Shown here piece after piece: positions 45,339-57,265 of a stretch of 64,000 bases of DNA (position 1 is its first letter; each line of letters starts with the position of its first letter). The stretch lies in NCBI RefSeq assembly GCF_001723175.1, contig NC_064654.1, forward strand, positions 744,001-808,000, in the 5' to 3' direction. This DNA is from Penicillium oxalicum. Its lineage: Eukaryota > Ascomycota > Eurotiomycetes > Eurotiales > Aspergillaceae. The position numbers and the translations under genes were made by a program. The notes under the pieces were generated by a model. It had not been told where the DNA came from. It ran no database searches and was given only the letters and a program-made list of their open reading frames with translations.

Positions 45339-46750
45339 AGTGAAAACTATACCTGCACCGGTCTTTTGCCGGTCCATCTATATCCGGCCTTTTTGCGATG
45401 GTGTTTTCCTGGATTTGATTTGATGTTCTAGCCTGGGCTTTTTATTTTCTTTTTCTCCTTTTGTTCTCTCTTCACCCTCTCATTTCCCTTGTTTTCGGGT
45501 TGTCGTCGTTTGGAATGTTGTGTCGCTTCTTCTGTTCAGGACAATACGGCGTTCGCATTTGATTGCAGCTCAGTCTCAGGCCACAACTTAGCCCGCCCCT
45601 TGGTCCCTTTTCGTCTCGTGGCTGTTCCCTCACCTTTTCATTTCACGATTTTTCTTTTTTTTTCTCTCCGAGAAACGCTAGTATCTCATCTTGCTCATGA
45701 TGTTTGATTTCTCGCCCCTCTGATCTTCATTTTCTCGTTCTCTCTCTCTCTCCCATTGTCTTTGAGCGTGAACCCCGGACAATATCCCCTCGGCGTGTCT
45801 GTTTTCTTTTCTTTTCCCCTTCCTCCCCCTCCTTCCTCCAAACAATAGCTACCCAACTTTTTCCAAATTCAAGGGTCTGAATCTTATAGAGATGAACCAT
45901 CTTTTCTTTTCTCTTCATATTCACCAATTGTGCACGAACCCTTTGCCGAGGCAAGAGATACATAATTGTCAACGTGGCCCGTCGATATCCGATTGATATT
46001 ACGTCAGGATAGATGTCTTTTCTAGAAGGGGGCATGGAATGAATGAGTCTTGGACATGATGGAAATAATTTGAATTGGAAGAAGAAAAAGAAGGGGGAGG
46101 AGGAATTCACTAACATGCTATCTCTATTAGGTATCAATTAAGAAGCATGGGACTTTCGACAAAAAAAGTACGGAAAAGTGAAAAGCAAACCGTAAAAAGA
46201 GATAGGAGGATACGAGGCACAGCTGGCCTTAACCCGATACGATGTGGAAGCTCGTATATGCAATTGATGCAAAAACCCCGGGCCCTAGACAGTAGAAGTA
46301 TTCGTCCTTGTGCATATGAGCGTAATGCAACTGCTTCTTTATTACAGCACTCTAAGAGGAATGCGGGCGGTATGAGGAAAAGGAAAACCACAAGACTTGG
46401 TGGAGAGCACCATGGCATCAATGGTGTTGTGTCAACTGGGTATCCACGAGGACGCCATACAATATCATCCAGGCATCAGGATCAAATGCAAAGGCGCAGT
46501 ATCTCAAGTTTGCCACTGCACAAACCAAAAAAAGGAGGTCCCAAACAGACAGCCACATCAAATGGGAATCTTTTGCAATCGCAAACGGGAGGAAGTCACC
46601 AGAAGGGGGGGGGGAGAAAAGAAAAAGCAGGCCAAGTGATGAGGTATCATATAAAAGCAAAAGCTCAAAAAGCAAATGCAAGCTGAAAAACGCAATCAAC
46701 CATAAGGGAAGAATATCAATCGCCTAATCTCATCAAGAAGAAGAATCATC
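45339..46750. other. convergent intergenic region, no gene seen
   Basis: Lies between the 3' ends of the Pns1-like gene (+) and the unrecognised gene (-). T-rich then A-rich. Open frames at 45,727-46,137 (-) and 46,147-46,686 (+, 179 codons, Arg/Lys-rich) overlap antisense frames and have no recognisable domain. Confidence 0.45.
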
Positions 46751-49125
46751 TCAAAGCTTCAATCGACCTTGCCATTCAACACCTTCTCGTGAACACCACT
46801 CCTTCAGCAAAGCCCAGCCGAATCGGACAACTTCAATCGGAGGTGTGGCCGCCCCAAACGGGAGAAAGTAATCGCCTGCATAGCTGCCCGCCTTGAAGGA
46901 TGTCCTCCCTCGTTCGGCATGCCGATGCGACCGACGCGCCCAAGTGGTCGGGAAATCTCGGCTCAACACATCTTCCGAAAGCCCCCGAGAAGCGTCAAGC
47001 CAGAGCTTGTGCGATTCCCGATAGTATTCAGGAAGACGGACCTTCAACTCGGCGAATTCCTTGGAGCTCTTCTTGCTGGCGCAGTCGTCACCGAGGACCG
47101 TGTTCCCATCACTACCTGGGGTAGGCACCGGGTCGTGTTCTCCCGGGAGTGGTGTCACGGCCAGACGCTCCAGATCCAGTGCGTGGATGGTGTCGTAGGA
47201 GACTGCACCCAATAGTTGACACAAGCTTTGCAGCACGGAAAAAGAGGCGCTGTTCTTGTAGACAACGCGCCAATATGGGATGATGGACCGCCATGTAGAC
47301 GAGTCTCCGCTCTGTCGAAACAAGGCTTTCCCCTGGTCGTCGGCGACGAAAGCCAGAACGAAACACATGACGGCTTCGATGGCAGTGACAACGGCCAGTT
47401 TCTCGTCCGTGGCCGAGGGTCCATTGTTGAATCGATCGGCAGCGTGTTTCAATTCTCGGCCCATCTTGGTAAATGTTTTGAAATCTTCCTGCCACCCTCG
47501 TCGCTCCTGTTCCCGCCGTTCATGATTACGCGAGCGATCCGGTTGGGCAGGCGATCCCTTGATGCCGGGATCAGCGGAGGGTCGTCGTGAGGCTTGAGTC
47601 ACAGGCGTCTTGCTTTCAGCAACGTCCAGCAGCTCATTTCGACGGCCTGCCGAGGACGCCTTAGCATCTTTCCCCGGTGTAGTGGAAGTCACCTTGGGCT
47701 TCTCCGGGACGGACAAGTGAGACTTTTCAGTTGACGGCTTTGGTTCCTTGAAGCGGGCATTAGTAGCGCTAGGGGTCGATGCGGTATCATCCTTCTCGTG
47801 TTTGATCTTCAATTTGGCTCGATCCACCGGAGCGGCGACAGCTGCAGCTGTACCTCCTCGACCAGAGGCTGTGTCCTTTTTTCTCTCAACCAGAGGAGCG
47901 TCTTCCATCTCCGTGTCTTGAACCGAGGGCGAGTCCGCGCGGGAGGCTTTCTTTTTACCAGAAAGTCGGAGCAGACTATCTACTCGTTTTCGATTGAGTC
48001 GTCCATAACGCAATTTCACGACCAATGAGGATCGGGACGCGAATGATCTGTGTCTTTGGTGGTCGCGCTCGCACGGCTGCTCTGTGTAGCGGAATTGCTA
48101 CTGCTATTCAAGGATGACGGCGTTTGCGTGTGATTGTTGGGTTCGTCTCGTTTTGTCTTTGTGGCCGGGACATCGCGCTTGGGAGAAGTGTCGCCCGGAG
48201 AATGCTCCTTGAGCTGGGCGAGCTCCTTTTCGATTTCGGGAGGAAGGGTCGGGGAAAGCAATCGAGGCAGTCGAGGGGCGGGGCCCGGATCAGGAGCCGG
48301 AGAGGGTGGTAACGTGGGAGAGAGTAATGTCGGCAATGTCTTGTTCGGTAGAGTATCCTTGCGTGATTCTTTGTCGGGTGATAATCGCGGCTTTTTCGAC
48401 GCCTGCATGTTCAGTTCCTTGTTCGCGTGCGAAGCGGCCCGTGGTTCCGCGTCTGAAGTTGGAGGTCGCTTCTTCGCCGTCTTGGCTGGGGAGAGTTCTG
48501 AGGGTGCTTTGGAGGAATTGGAGGGACGTGATTCGAGCTTGTCCGACCTCGCAGGAGCTTCGTTGTTCTTCTTGATGGGGTCGGATTTGGGTACGCGCAC
48601 TGTGCCTTCGCGCCGGTCCAGGTTGGAATGCCCTCGACTCCGTTGATCATGCACTGCGGGCGCGGAAGAAGGCACAGCGCTCCCTGTGGTCTTTTGTGTC
48701 TTGTAGTCGTTCAAACTGATTTTCTTGCGCTTCACTGCGCTACTATCTCGAGGTGGTGGGAGTTCGGCGGAGGATTTGAGTGCCGAGGGTTGATCGAGCA
48801 TCATGCGACCCGACTCGTCTGCCCAATCGCCCACCGCGACCAACAGAGAATCCGTGTTGTGATGGGTGAGAAAGGTCATGTATTGTAGGTCCTGCTCGTC
48901 CGGGCTGAAGGGCCGACCCGGTCCCACGGCCCAATTGGTGTTGGCAGAGCGGAGACGATATGGCGCATTCGTGGGGATGGTGAGCAGGTATGGGTGAAGG
49001 GGGAGGACGTCGTCAGACAGGCGTTTGAATCGACGGTTCAGGCGGTCCAGATCAGCTGCGCACGCGTGGTCCGCCAGTTGGGAGAATGAAGTGTCCGCGG
49101 AGGGGGGCTGATCGTTCACCGACAT
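46751..49125 (-). CDS. unrecognised, largely disordered protein, probably nuclear
   Basis: Two abutting frames form one gene. The first (49125 down) begins MSVNDQPPSADTSFSQ, has a folded-looking start (LDRLNRRFKRLSDDVLPLHPYLL, NTNWAVGPGRPFSPDEQDL), then a long Ser/Pro/Lys-rich stretch with LLSPTLPP repeated twice. The second carries a basic motif (LVVKLRYGRLNRKRVDSLLRLSGKKK), another disordered stretch, and a compact C-terminal helical region (about 46,751-47,520: WQEDFKTFTKMGRELKHAADRF, IPYWRVVYKNSASFSVLQSLCQLLGAVSYD, VVRFGWALLKEWC). The frames differ by -1. An intron 48118-48048 (71 nt, donor GTCATC, acceptor CACAG) restores continuity and gives 767 residues, but the donor is weak; a missing base would also explain it. 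The KLRYGR box is reminiscent of a family of uncharacterised fungal proteins. I assign no function. Confidence 0.6.
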
Positions 49126-50503
49126 CGCAGTCCGCGGGAATTTAAGGAGATTCGTGAACCATGGATCATCAGTTCATAAACATATGTGTGTGTGTGTGTG
49201 CAGGTGCGCGCGCGGCAACGGGTAAGCCAGCAACGGGGGGGGGGAGGGACAGCCGTTGTTGAAGGTTCAATCGGAGTCGAGTTCTAGTCAGGGCCGAATG
49301 ATCTGTGTGGATGAGAGGGGGTCCCCGATTGCGGGACGACTGTCTATGCACCGTGTTTAATTTTTTTTTAGAGAGAGAAAGAGTTTCTTGTTTTGAGTGA
49401 GGAGGAAATGTATCCCGGGTATGATCAACGGGGAAGGTATGCGCCGGAGGAAGGAAGTGGAATCGGGGAGAGCGGGTCCAAACACATCGGCGAGAGCGAG
49501 TGAGCAATGAAACCACGGGTGGACTGAGAGGAGGTGGAGGAGAAGAGCGAACGAAGAGAGGGTCGGGGAGGAAAGAAGTGGAGTGGGTCGATTGCTCACC
49601 AGCCAGGAGAAGCCTCTATGGCATCGTCCTGGATCTGATGCGAAGAAACGTGGGGACAGGATGAAGGATGAAGGATGAGGAATGGAAGAGTCCAGGTCGA
49701 GTGGTAGGGAGAGCAGAGCAGAGCAATCGTTGCAGGGAAGAAGATTCCGTCTGATGACAGATCGTGAAGAAAATTCTAACAGGAACCGGCTCAGAAGCGC
49801 GAGGCTTCCAGTCTGACAGGGTTGTTCACTTCCAGTGAAGGTCGAGGTGGGCGCGTAAGACGAGCCACCACCACCCTGTTCACGAGTCCACGCTTGAATG
49901 GGAGATGCGAGCTTGACATGGTGATCGTTTCGACCAGAAGACCCCGTCCAGTTTCGATCCCGTGACGCAGAAACTCTGCCGAGTCATGCGATGTATATTT
50001 TGGTCTCGATTGGGATGCGCGATGAATCTTGCGCTGGACGATGTTGATTGCATACACAACCGCAGGGATATGGAATCGTCCCCTCACAACATTGGTAGCA
50101 AATAACCAGTCAAGCTTGTATTGAAGTCCCTTGTGAGTCTACATTTTTATTGATCCCATTGGGATGGGAGATCTTTGACGCGCATGCGTCGCTGAGGGCG
50201 AATATTGAAGGCATCAATTCCGCATTTCAACAAGGTGACAACTCAACAACACACACTTGACGGACGCAGACCCCTTTATACAGCTCTGAGCCACTGTTCA
50301 CCTCCGTCTGCTCGCACAGACCGTCAATGGGCACTAGGTGGTGTGTCATTCTTACAATCTTCAGGTCCAAAAGGGCCAAGTGACTTCTGCTTCCCCATCG
50401 CCAATATACCTTCAATTGATATACAGTAGGCTCGTCTCAGAGTGGCACCTGGTCACCATCTTCCGACTCCAGCGCCCCCTCCTCATTCCCGCTATACTAC
50501 CAC
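49126..50503. other. intergenic region, promoter of the minus-strand gene
   Basis: Purine-rich on the + strand from 49,300 to 49,760, i.e. a pyrimidine-rich leader for the gene read leftwards. Contains (TG)8 at 49,185-49,200 and a G-run near 49,236. No gene was seen to 50,503. The last part holds the 3' region of the aldo/keto reductase gene. Confidence 0.5.
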
Positions 50504-51626
50504 TCACGATCGATCGTCCTCTGCAAATTTATCCTTCCAGAATGCCCGGTGATGATGAGTCTTCCCGACCGCCGAGATCTCCTCAATCTCCTGGGGAGTC
50601 AACTTGAACGTCAACACCCGCAGATAACTCGCCAGCCGAGTTTCTTTACTGCTCGTGGTGATTGAGATCACTCCCTGGTCTAGGCACCAGCGCAAGAGGA
50701 TCTCTCCGGGGGTGACTCCATACTTCTTCGCGAAACCGGGCAACAACTGGTCCAGAGGACCACCCGCCGCCCGAGTGACGGGGGTGAGCCCCGAATAGCT
50801 CACTGTCGCGATACCCTTGCTTTGCTGCCAAGAGACGAGGTTTCCATGCTGCAGGTAAGGGTGATACTCAATCTGGTGGACCGAGGGCACTACTGTGCCG
50901 CCGTCTCGAGAATCGTCTCCAGGTGGCTCTGGAGGAAGTTGGATACTCCGATAGAACGAGCCTTCCCGGTCGCTTTGACGTGTTCCATGGCCGCCCATGC
51001 TTGCTGAAGTTGGTCTTTGGTTTGTGCGAAGAATGGCTGGTGGATCAGGTACCTGCCGGAAGGACGATGAGACTCGGTCACGAGGCCAAAGGACAATGCC
51101 AAATAGTGCAAGCAGTCCTGGGGGCATCATTGTTGCGCGAGAGAATCCGGACAACAAAGAGAGAAGACATACAGATCAACATATTCCAACCCCAACTTCT
51201 CCAGACTGGCGTTCAATGCAGCCGGGATATCGGACACATTCTGGTTCACCTTGGTTGTGATGAAGAGCTTCTCCCGTGCAACGCCACAATCCTGAATCGC
51301 CTTGCCCAGCTCGGGCTCGGTGCAATAGACCTCGGCACCGTCGAGATGATGAAATCCCAGTCCGACGGCAGTCTTGGTCGCCTCGACCAGGTCCGAGTTG
51401 AGGCCAGAATCGCTTTCCTTGTACCAAGCTGTGCCTGTGCCATATCCGAGCTGGACAAATGGAGGGAAACCCCCAGTACTGGTTAACATGACCCCCAAAA
51501 GGCATTCCGACCAAACGACCTTGTCAAAACTTCCTCAACCCGTCTAGTGCCGACCCTATCACTTACCATTGGTATCTCGGTTCCATCATTCAATGTGACC
51601 GCGGGGATTGTCCTTTTTGAAGCCAT
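50504..51626 (-). CDS. aldo/keto reductase with an internal frame break
   Basis: Exons in order: 51626-51567, 51450-51173 and 51052-50504. The protein is a typical fungal AKR of about 300 residues: [32 protein letters not shown] carrying the catalytic Asp and Tyr, the Lys in ITTKVNQN, the His in YLIHQPFF, then [27 protein letters not shown] and ITTSSKETR for NADPH binding. These (beta/alpha)8 enzymes reduce aldehydes and ketones with NADPH in the cytosol; the substrate is not predictable. In the third exon the frame breaks near 50,890-50,903. [10 protein letters not shown] runs into TAG, whereas [14 protein letters not shown] is in the neighbouring frame, as if one base were missing in GCGGCACAGTAG. 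As given, the protein would lose the C-terminal 40 percent, including cofactor-binding residues. It is either a sequencing indel or a recent pseudogene. Confidence 0.85.
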
Positions 51627-52593
51627 TGTTTCCACTTGTCCAGTCACCCTCTGTCCAAGCAGAATGGGTCCAAGTGTGGAGAAGAAGTAACGCACAGGAG
51701 AAAGCAGTAGGACACCTTTATAAGGTTTATAAGCCACGAGGATCGCGAGCCAAGAAATCGTCATTGAGTTTCTCTTTTATGGGTTCCTTGCCATTGGCCA
51801 TTTGAACCTGTCTCGACACGTCCAAAGGCCCGCATTTCCAGGTTTTAGACGTCCACGCAGAGCGGGCGGATTTTGCGGCTGCATGGGGTGGGAAAAGATT
51901 CCAGACGCGCGCGATGAAGAGTGGTGGCCTGTCTTCTGTCTAGTGCTGAAACGTGTACGGTTAGTTGAGGGGAAATCTCGAAAGATGAAGAGCTTGAACG
52001 AATCAAAGAACTAGAGTTGATTGGTCTCCTGTTGGTTTCAAAGTTGAATATCTTCATAGTCAGAAGACAACCCTCAGCTTGCCGCCGACGGGGAGACACC
52101 AAACATCGCTTGAAGGTATCCCTCCCCTGCTGCCGCTATTTATTATTCAATTTACCCCGAACCTTCAACCACATGATACTAGGTCAGATGAGATATGGAG
52201 CTGGTAGTTATTGACATTTTCTTCCACGTCAATCACCACTCGTGCTGAAGTCGCAATCCTCTCATCACTCCTCCTGTCGGTGTCGATCCATCCCCGCTTG
52301 GACCGGACGAGACCCGGAAGAATGTTGCCGATTAGTCACCATTCACATGATGTCACTTTTGAGTATCCGCGGCTTTTTCCGTCGAGCCCCGCGATAAGGT
52401 GATAAGTGAGGAAATGTCACGAGAGAGCAATCGAAAGGTGGAACTTACCCATGCAGCCAGTCTTTGAGCTTACAAAGGATTCCTCCCTGAGAGCGGTCAT
52501 CAATGCGTAGACTACTGTTGAATTGGATGCAAATTGACTCGGCATAGACTCCTCACTTTCACCACTACCCCCATCACCTCGGCATCTTTGTCC
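51627..52593. promoter_or_regulatory. shared divergent promoter, AKR / SelO
   Basis: About 970 bp between diverging start codons. Contains a TATA-like TTTATAAGG at 51,717-51,725, on the AKR side about 90 bp upstream of its ATG. No gene was supported. Confidence 0.45.
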
Positions 52594-55098
52594 ATGCCCT
52601 TCGTCCCGCCACGGATGCCACTACGAGCATACACTCGACTTCATCGATCATTGTACATGTCCTCGGCATCACGAGCATCAACGCTCCAGTATACGTCTAT
52701 TCACGTACCTTATTCCAGCCGTCTAGACCAAATGGCTGCTCATTTCTCGACAAGCAACACGGCCCCTACAGGCACCATGTCTCTCGCCGATCTTCCCAAA
52801 TCCAACGTCTTCACCAGCAAACTCCCGGCCGACCCAGCCTTTGAAACACCTGAGATCTCCCACAAGGCTCCGCGGCAAAGCTTAGGCCCACGAATGGTCA
52901 AGGGAGCGCTGTTCACTTATGTACGGCCGGAGCCGGCAGAAGAGACGGAACTTTTGGGTGTGAGCCCCCGGGCCATGGCCGATTTGGGGCTGAAGCCTGG
53001 GGAAGAGGATAGCGCATTCTTCCAAGCCGTGATAGCGGGAAACGAGATTGCTTGGACGGAGGAAGGCGGTGGTGTTTATCCCTGGGCGCAGTGTTATGGA
53101 GGTATGTCGAAGGCACAAATCCGCAGGCTTGAGCTGTATTGGAAAAACATTAATTTTGGGTTCCCGTGCTACTAGGGTGGCAATTGTATGATCTTCTCAC
53201 CTCTTGATGATGAAAGTTACCATATACAGAGCCGGCAACATATTCTAACATCAATATCCCCCTAGTGGTTCTTGGGCGGGACAGCTTGGCGACGGAGTAT
53301 GTCTACCACCCAGTCGCGTCGAGACTTGGGAACAATATCGTATGGAAACGGCCAATTTACTAATCTCTTTCCCACTTCATCCACAGCGCGCCATCAGTCT
53401 CTTCGAGACAACCAACCCGCAAACTCGCAAGCGATATGAACTCCAACTGAAAGGCGCTGGAAAAACCCCCTATTCACGCTTCGCTGATGGCAAAGCTGTT
53501 CTCCGATCCAGTATCCGAGAGTACATCGTTTCTGAAGGTACTACGCGCAGTCCCGGATTTTTCTGCAACCTCACCCTCCTCGCTTCCCCATGTCGTGTGA
53601 TTGAGGCCCATTCACCAAGCTTACAGTCGTGCTGATACCTGCATAGCCCTTAACGCGCTCAATATCCCCAGCACCCGTGCACTATCCTTGACCCTCCTCC
53701 CCAAAGCCAAAGTCCTCCGCGAGCGCATTGAACCCGGCGCCATCGTCGCCCGCTTCGCTGAGACCTGGCTCCGGATTGGCACCTTTGATCTCCTCCGCGC
53801 ACGCGGCGAACGCGCCCTCATCCGCCAACTCTCCACCTACATCGCCGAAGACGTCTTCGGCGGCTGGGACACCCTCCCTGGCGTCATTCCCTTTGGCGAG
53901 AATCAAAGTCTCCCCAAAGACATTCAACAAATTGACAATCCTTCGCGCGGAGTAGCCCGCGATGAAATCCAAATCAGCAACGACATCGACGAGAACCGGT
54001 TCGCACGCCTATATCGCGAGATTGCCCGACGAAACGCCAAAACGGTTGCCGCATGGCAAGCATACGGGTTCATGAATGGCGTGCTGAATACCGACAATAC
54101 CTCCATCTACGGCCTGTCACTTGATTTTGGCCCATTCGCATTCATGGACAACTTCGACCCGACATACACGCCCAACCACGACGATCACATGCTACGATAT
54201 TCCTACCGGAATCAACCGAGCATCATCTGGTGGAACCTGGTGCGCCTCGGCGAATCGCTGGGCGAACTAATCGGCGCAGGCAAACAAGTCGATGACGAGT
54301 CATTCATCAAGGACGGAGTCACCGACGAGAAACAAGAAACCGACCTGGTCCAGCGCGCGGAGAAAATCATCGAACGCACCGGTGAAGAATTTCGCGCCGT
54401 CTTTCTACATGAATACAAACGACTCATGACGCAGCGCCTGGGTCTCAAAACGCAACACGAGTCCGATTTCCAAACGCTATACTCTGACCTTCTGGATACC
54501 ATGGAGGCCCTGGAACTCGACTTCAATCACTTCTTCCGCCGCTTGTCGAATCTGACGCTGTCGGATGTGGAAAGTGAGGAAAAGCGGTTAGCTGCTGCGG
54601 CAAGATTCGCCCATGCCGAAGGCTTCGGTGGAATTGGAACAACCGAGGAATCGGCCAAGTCACGGATTGCAAAATGGCTAGACGCTTGGCGGGCTCGTGT
54701 CGTTGGAGATTGGGGAACCGGTGAGAGTCAAGATCAAGAGAGACAAGCAGCCATGAAAGCTGTCAATCCCAACGTGAGTCGAGTTCCAGTCCCCCGCTTA
54801 CCAATTCCTCAAGTCTTTGAAAGAGGATCAACCCACAAAAAAAAGGTGAGAGCATTTTATGGCTGCAGTTATATCTGACATCATTTGTGGGTTCTAGTTT
54901 ATTCCACGAGGTTGGATTCTAGACGAAGTGATTGACCGAGTCGAGAAAAAAGGCGATCGCAAGATCCTCGGACGAGTCATGCAGATGGCGCTGGACCCGT
55001 TCAACGAGGAATGGGGTCTCGACAAGGCTGAAGAGGAAAGATTCTGCGGCGATGTCCCCAAGTACAAGAGGGCGATGATGTGTAGCTGCAGCTCTTAG
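52594..55098 (+). CDS. fmp40: SelO/Fmp40 protein AMPylase (mitochondrial)
   Basis: Six exons: 52594-53101, 53176-53185 (10 nt), 53266-53296 (31 nt), 53387-53537, 53647-54773 and 54898-55098, encoding 675 residues. The start at ATG 52,594 gives an Arg-rich, acid-free N-terminus ([20 protein letters not shown]) suited to mitochondrial import. SelO signatures follow: [80 protein letters not shown] and [15 protein letters not shown]. The protein ends in Cys-Ser-Cys-Ser-Ser, the position where animal SelO has selenocysteine. SelO is a pseudokinase-fold enzyme that transfers AMP, not phosphate, to Ser/Thr/Tyr of mitochondrial redox proteins. The usual YAGHQFG block reads CYGGWQFG here. Frame and motif continuity support both microexons. 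An alternative without the last intron would add 23 odd residues after NPN. Confidence 0.94.
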
Positions 55099-56032
55099 CG
55101 TCCGCGGGGTGGTCCAGATTCGAATCCAAGTCTCAGGGCGTTGTTATCCATTGCTGTGACCCTTTTAAGTTGATCGTCAATGCCTTATTGACCCTGGGCA
55201 AGATCCAGTTGTACCTACTACATGTACAGATAGAGGACATACTCATACTGCACAGGTGCAGAGTACATACAAATTATACATACCCAAGTCCAATACTAAA
55301 TTGAAACCTCCTTGGGCCTGACTACATGGGTAGTCTATGGTGAATACCACCCCATCATCTACAATCCACCATGGGAAGAGCAATAGAGAGTCATAGCCAT
55401 GCATTTCCCCCATGCATCTAAAGTAATCGCCCGGAAGTGATCATCGTGATAATTCCATGCATACCCGTTCTTAACTTTCAAGAACATAAAAAATCACCAC
55501 CATTGCAGATTTCAACTTTCCCTTTTCCACGCGAGGAAGACCCGGTAGACACGGAAAGGGAAAATGCGACACACGTCTGTATCGAGATTGGAAAACCACC
55601 AACGGCAAGCCCAAAATCTAGGACCACCATTCTGATCTTCAAGCAACGATACCACATTCAGCCATCAGACAGGAAGGGCAGGTAGAGAAAATTCAAGCCC
55701 GTAGTAAATGCAAAAGGGGGAAATAGAAAGAGAAAGACCCATGGTCGTGATTCCAGCCGTGAGTGATCATACAAAGTCGACGAAGCCCGAGGGGAATAGA
55801 CATCTCAAATCGTGGCGCATGTAAAAAGGAAAAATGAAGATGAGGAAGAGAGTCGCGAGGGAGAAGGCCAGGGTTATCAATCGGAAAGAAGAGGTGATGA
55901 GAGGGAGGGATGTTTGAATGGGAAACGATCCGGCTTTTTTTAGCTTCGAAATTCCTGGACCCCTATGTTCTGAGGAGAGCAGTAACAAAGAAGAAAAGTA
56001 ACGTTTCATGTACCAAGGCGAGATGGAACTTT
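55099..56032. other. convergent intergenic region, no gene seen
   Basis: 3' regions of the SelO (+) and Gis2 (-) genes. An attcgaatcc string at 55,128 resembles a tRNA B box, but no tRNA can be folded around it. Open frames of 82-106 codons are unsupported. Confidence 0.5.
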
Positions 56033-57265
56033 TTAGTTGGGGCAAGCGGCCTGGACGTGACCGGGCTGCTTGCACTTGTAGCAGACACGCTCACCGCGGG
56101 CCTCGGTGGAGCAGTCACGAGAAACGTGGCCGACCTCACCACCTGTTGCGAGGAAAGAATCAAGTCAGCGACCAGGCTGGCGAATGGAGAACAGAGGAGG
56201 GGCTCGAGTGGGCTAAGCACACGAGGATAGCAAGAACACGTACAGTTGTAGCACTTCTGACCCTGGGTGCAGTCACGGGCCATGTGGCCGAAACCGCCGC
56301 AAGAGTAGCAGGTCTGGGGGCGGCTGCCGTAGGAGGAGTAGCCACCGCTGCCGTAGTTACCACCACCCTGGGAGCAGTTGCGGGCAATGTGGCCGACCTG
56401 ACCGCACTTGTAGCACTCCTGGCTGCCGCCGGAAGCACCACCGTAGCTGTTGCCACCCTGGGGGCACTCGCGAGACAAGTGACCGGTCTGGCCGCAGCGG
56501 TAGCAGGTGCGCTCCTTGGGAGGCTCGGGGCACTCGCGGTCTGATAAAGTCGGTGGTTAGTGGTCATGAACGAGGTCAGGTGCCCATCGAGAGGCGCAAA
56601 AGCCGAGCCTCGTTATCGAGGTGTACTCACTGACGTGGCCCTCACCACCGCAGTTGTAGCTATTCACAGGGAAGATGTCAGCGGAAATATTCCATACGGA
56701 GTGTAGTTGGGCCAAAGCCAGAAACTTACCAAGTGGGGGTTCCCTTCTTGGGGCAGTCCTTAGCCTGTATGATTTTATCCATGGTCAGTTGCAGTCCATG
56801 GTGGCATTCCCTGGTGGGAAGCATTGAAACAAATCCGTTATGCCGAGACGATGAGACCGTGGGGCAGGTTTCATGAATCATTCGGTGGAACGAGACCTGA
56901 ATCGAGAGATCCGGGGATTGTTTACCTGGTGAGAGGCGTCACCGCCTAGAAAAAAGAGAGAAAATAGGTCAGTCCCCAAAACTTGATCAAAACCAGAGGC
57001 GCCACGATCACATCATGGCCCAGAAGTGGTGCCAGGAGCTTATAAGAGATCTGCGATGCAAGATGCACAGCACGACACACGTATAAGTGGTCTGACCAGA
57101 CGACGCAGTCCACAGCAGGGACTGCAGTCACAGATTCACAGAGCCATCAGAGAAGATGCAGTCTGAACCGAGACGCAGTGTGCGAGTCCCATACGAAATC
57201 CAAGCCAGGGCCCAAAGATAGCAAGAGAACATACAGTTGTAGCAGGCACGAGAACGGGAGTCCAT
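56033..57265 (-). CDS. gis2: seven-zinc-knuckle nucleic-acid-binding protein (Gis2/Byr3/CNBP)
   Basis: Six exons in order: 57265-57235, 56945-56926, 56764-56730, 56659-56631, 56540-56244 and 56142-56033, encoding 173 residues. The product is almost entirely CCHC knuckles (Cx2Cx4Hx4C): [84 protein letters not shown] and [15 protein letters not shown] Gly/Ser/Tyr-rich linker lies between knuckles 3 and 4, and another Gly/Tyr-rich linker between 4 and 5. Seven knuckles in this arrangement identify the Gis2/CNBP family, cytoplasmic proteins that bind G-rich single-stranded RNA/DNA and promote translation of selected mRNAs. Introns repeatedly interrupt knuckles (1, 2 and 6). The four 5' exons are only 20-35 nt long. 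The large open frame antisense to exon 5 is a shadow. Confidence 0.94.

Noticed and set aside
52534..52593. Upstream start of the SelO gene at 52,534
   Set aside because: The codon is TTG; the first usable in-frame ATG is 52,594, which begins a good mitochondrial presequence.
55110..55150. tRNA-like B-box string ATTCGAATCC
   Set aside because: No matching A box or foldable cloverleaf around it; the upstream bases are the SelO coding end.
56008..56544. 178-codon plus-strand Ala/Val/Gly-rich frame
   Set aside because: Antisense of the zinc-knuckle repeats; repetitive only because the knuckles are.
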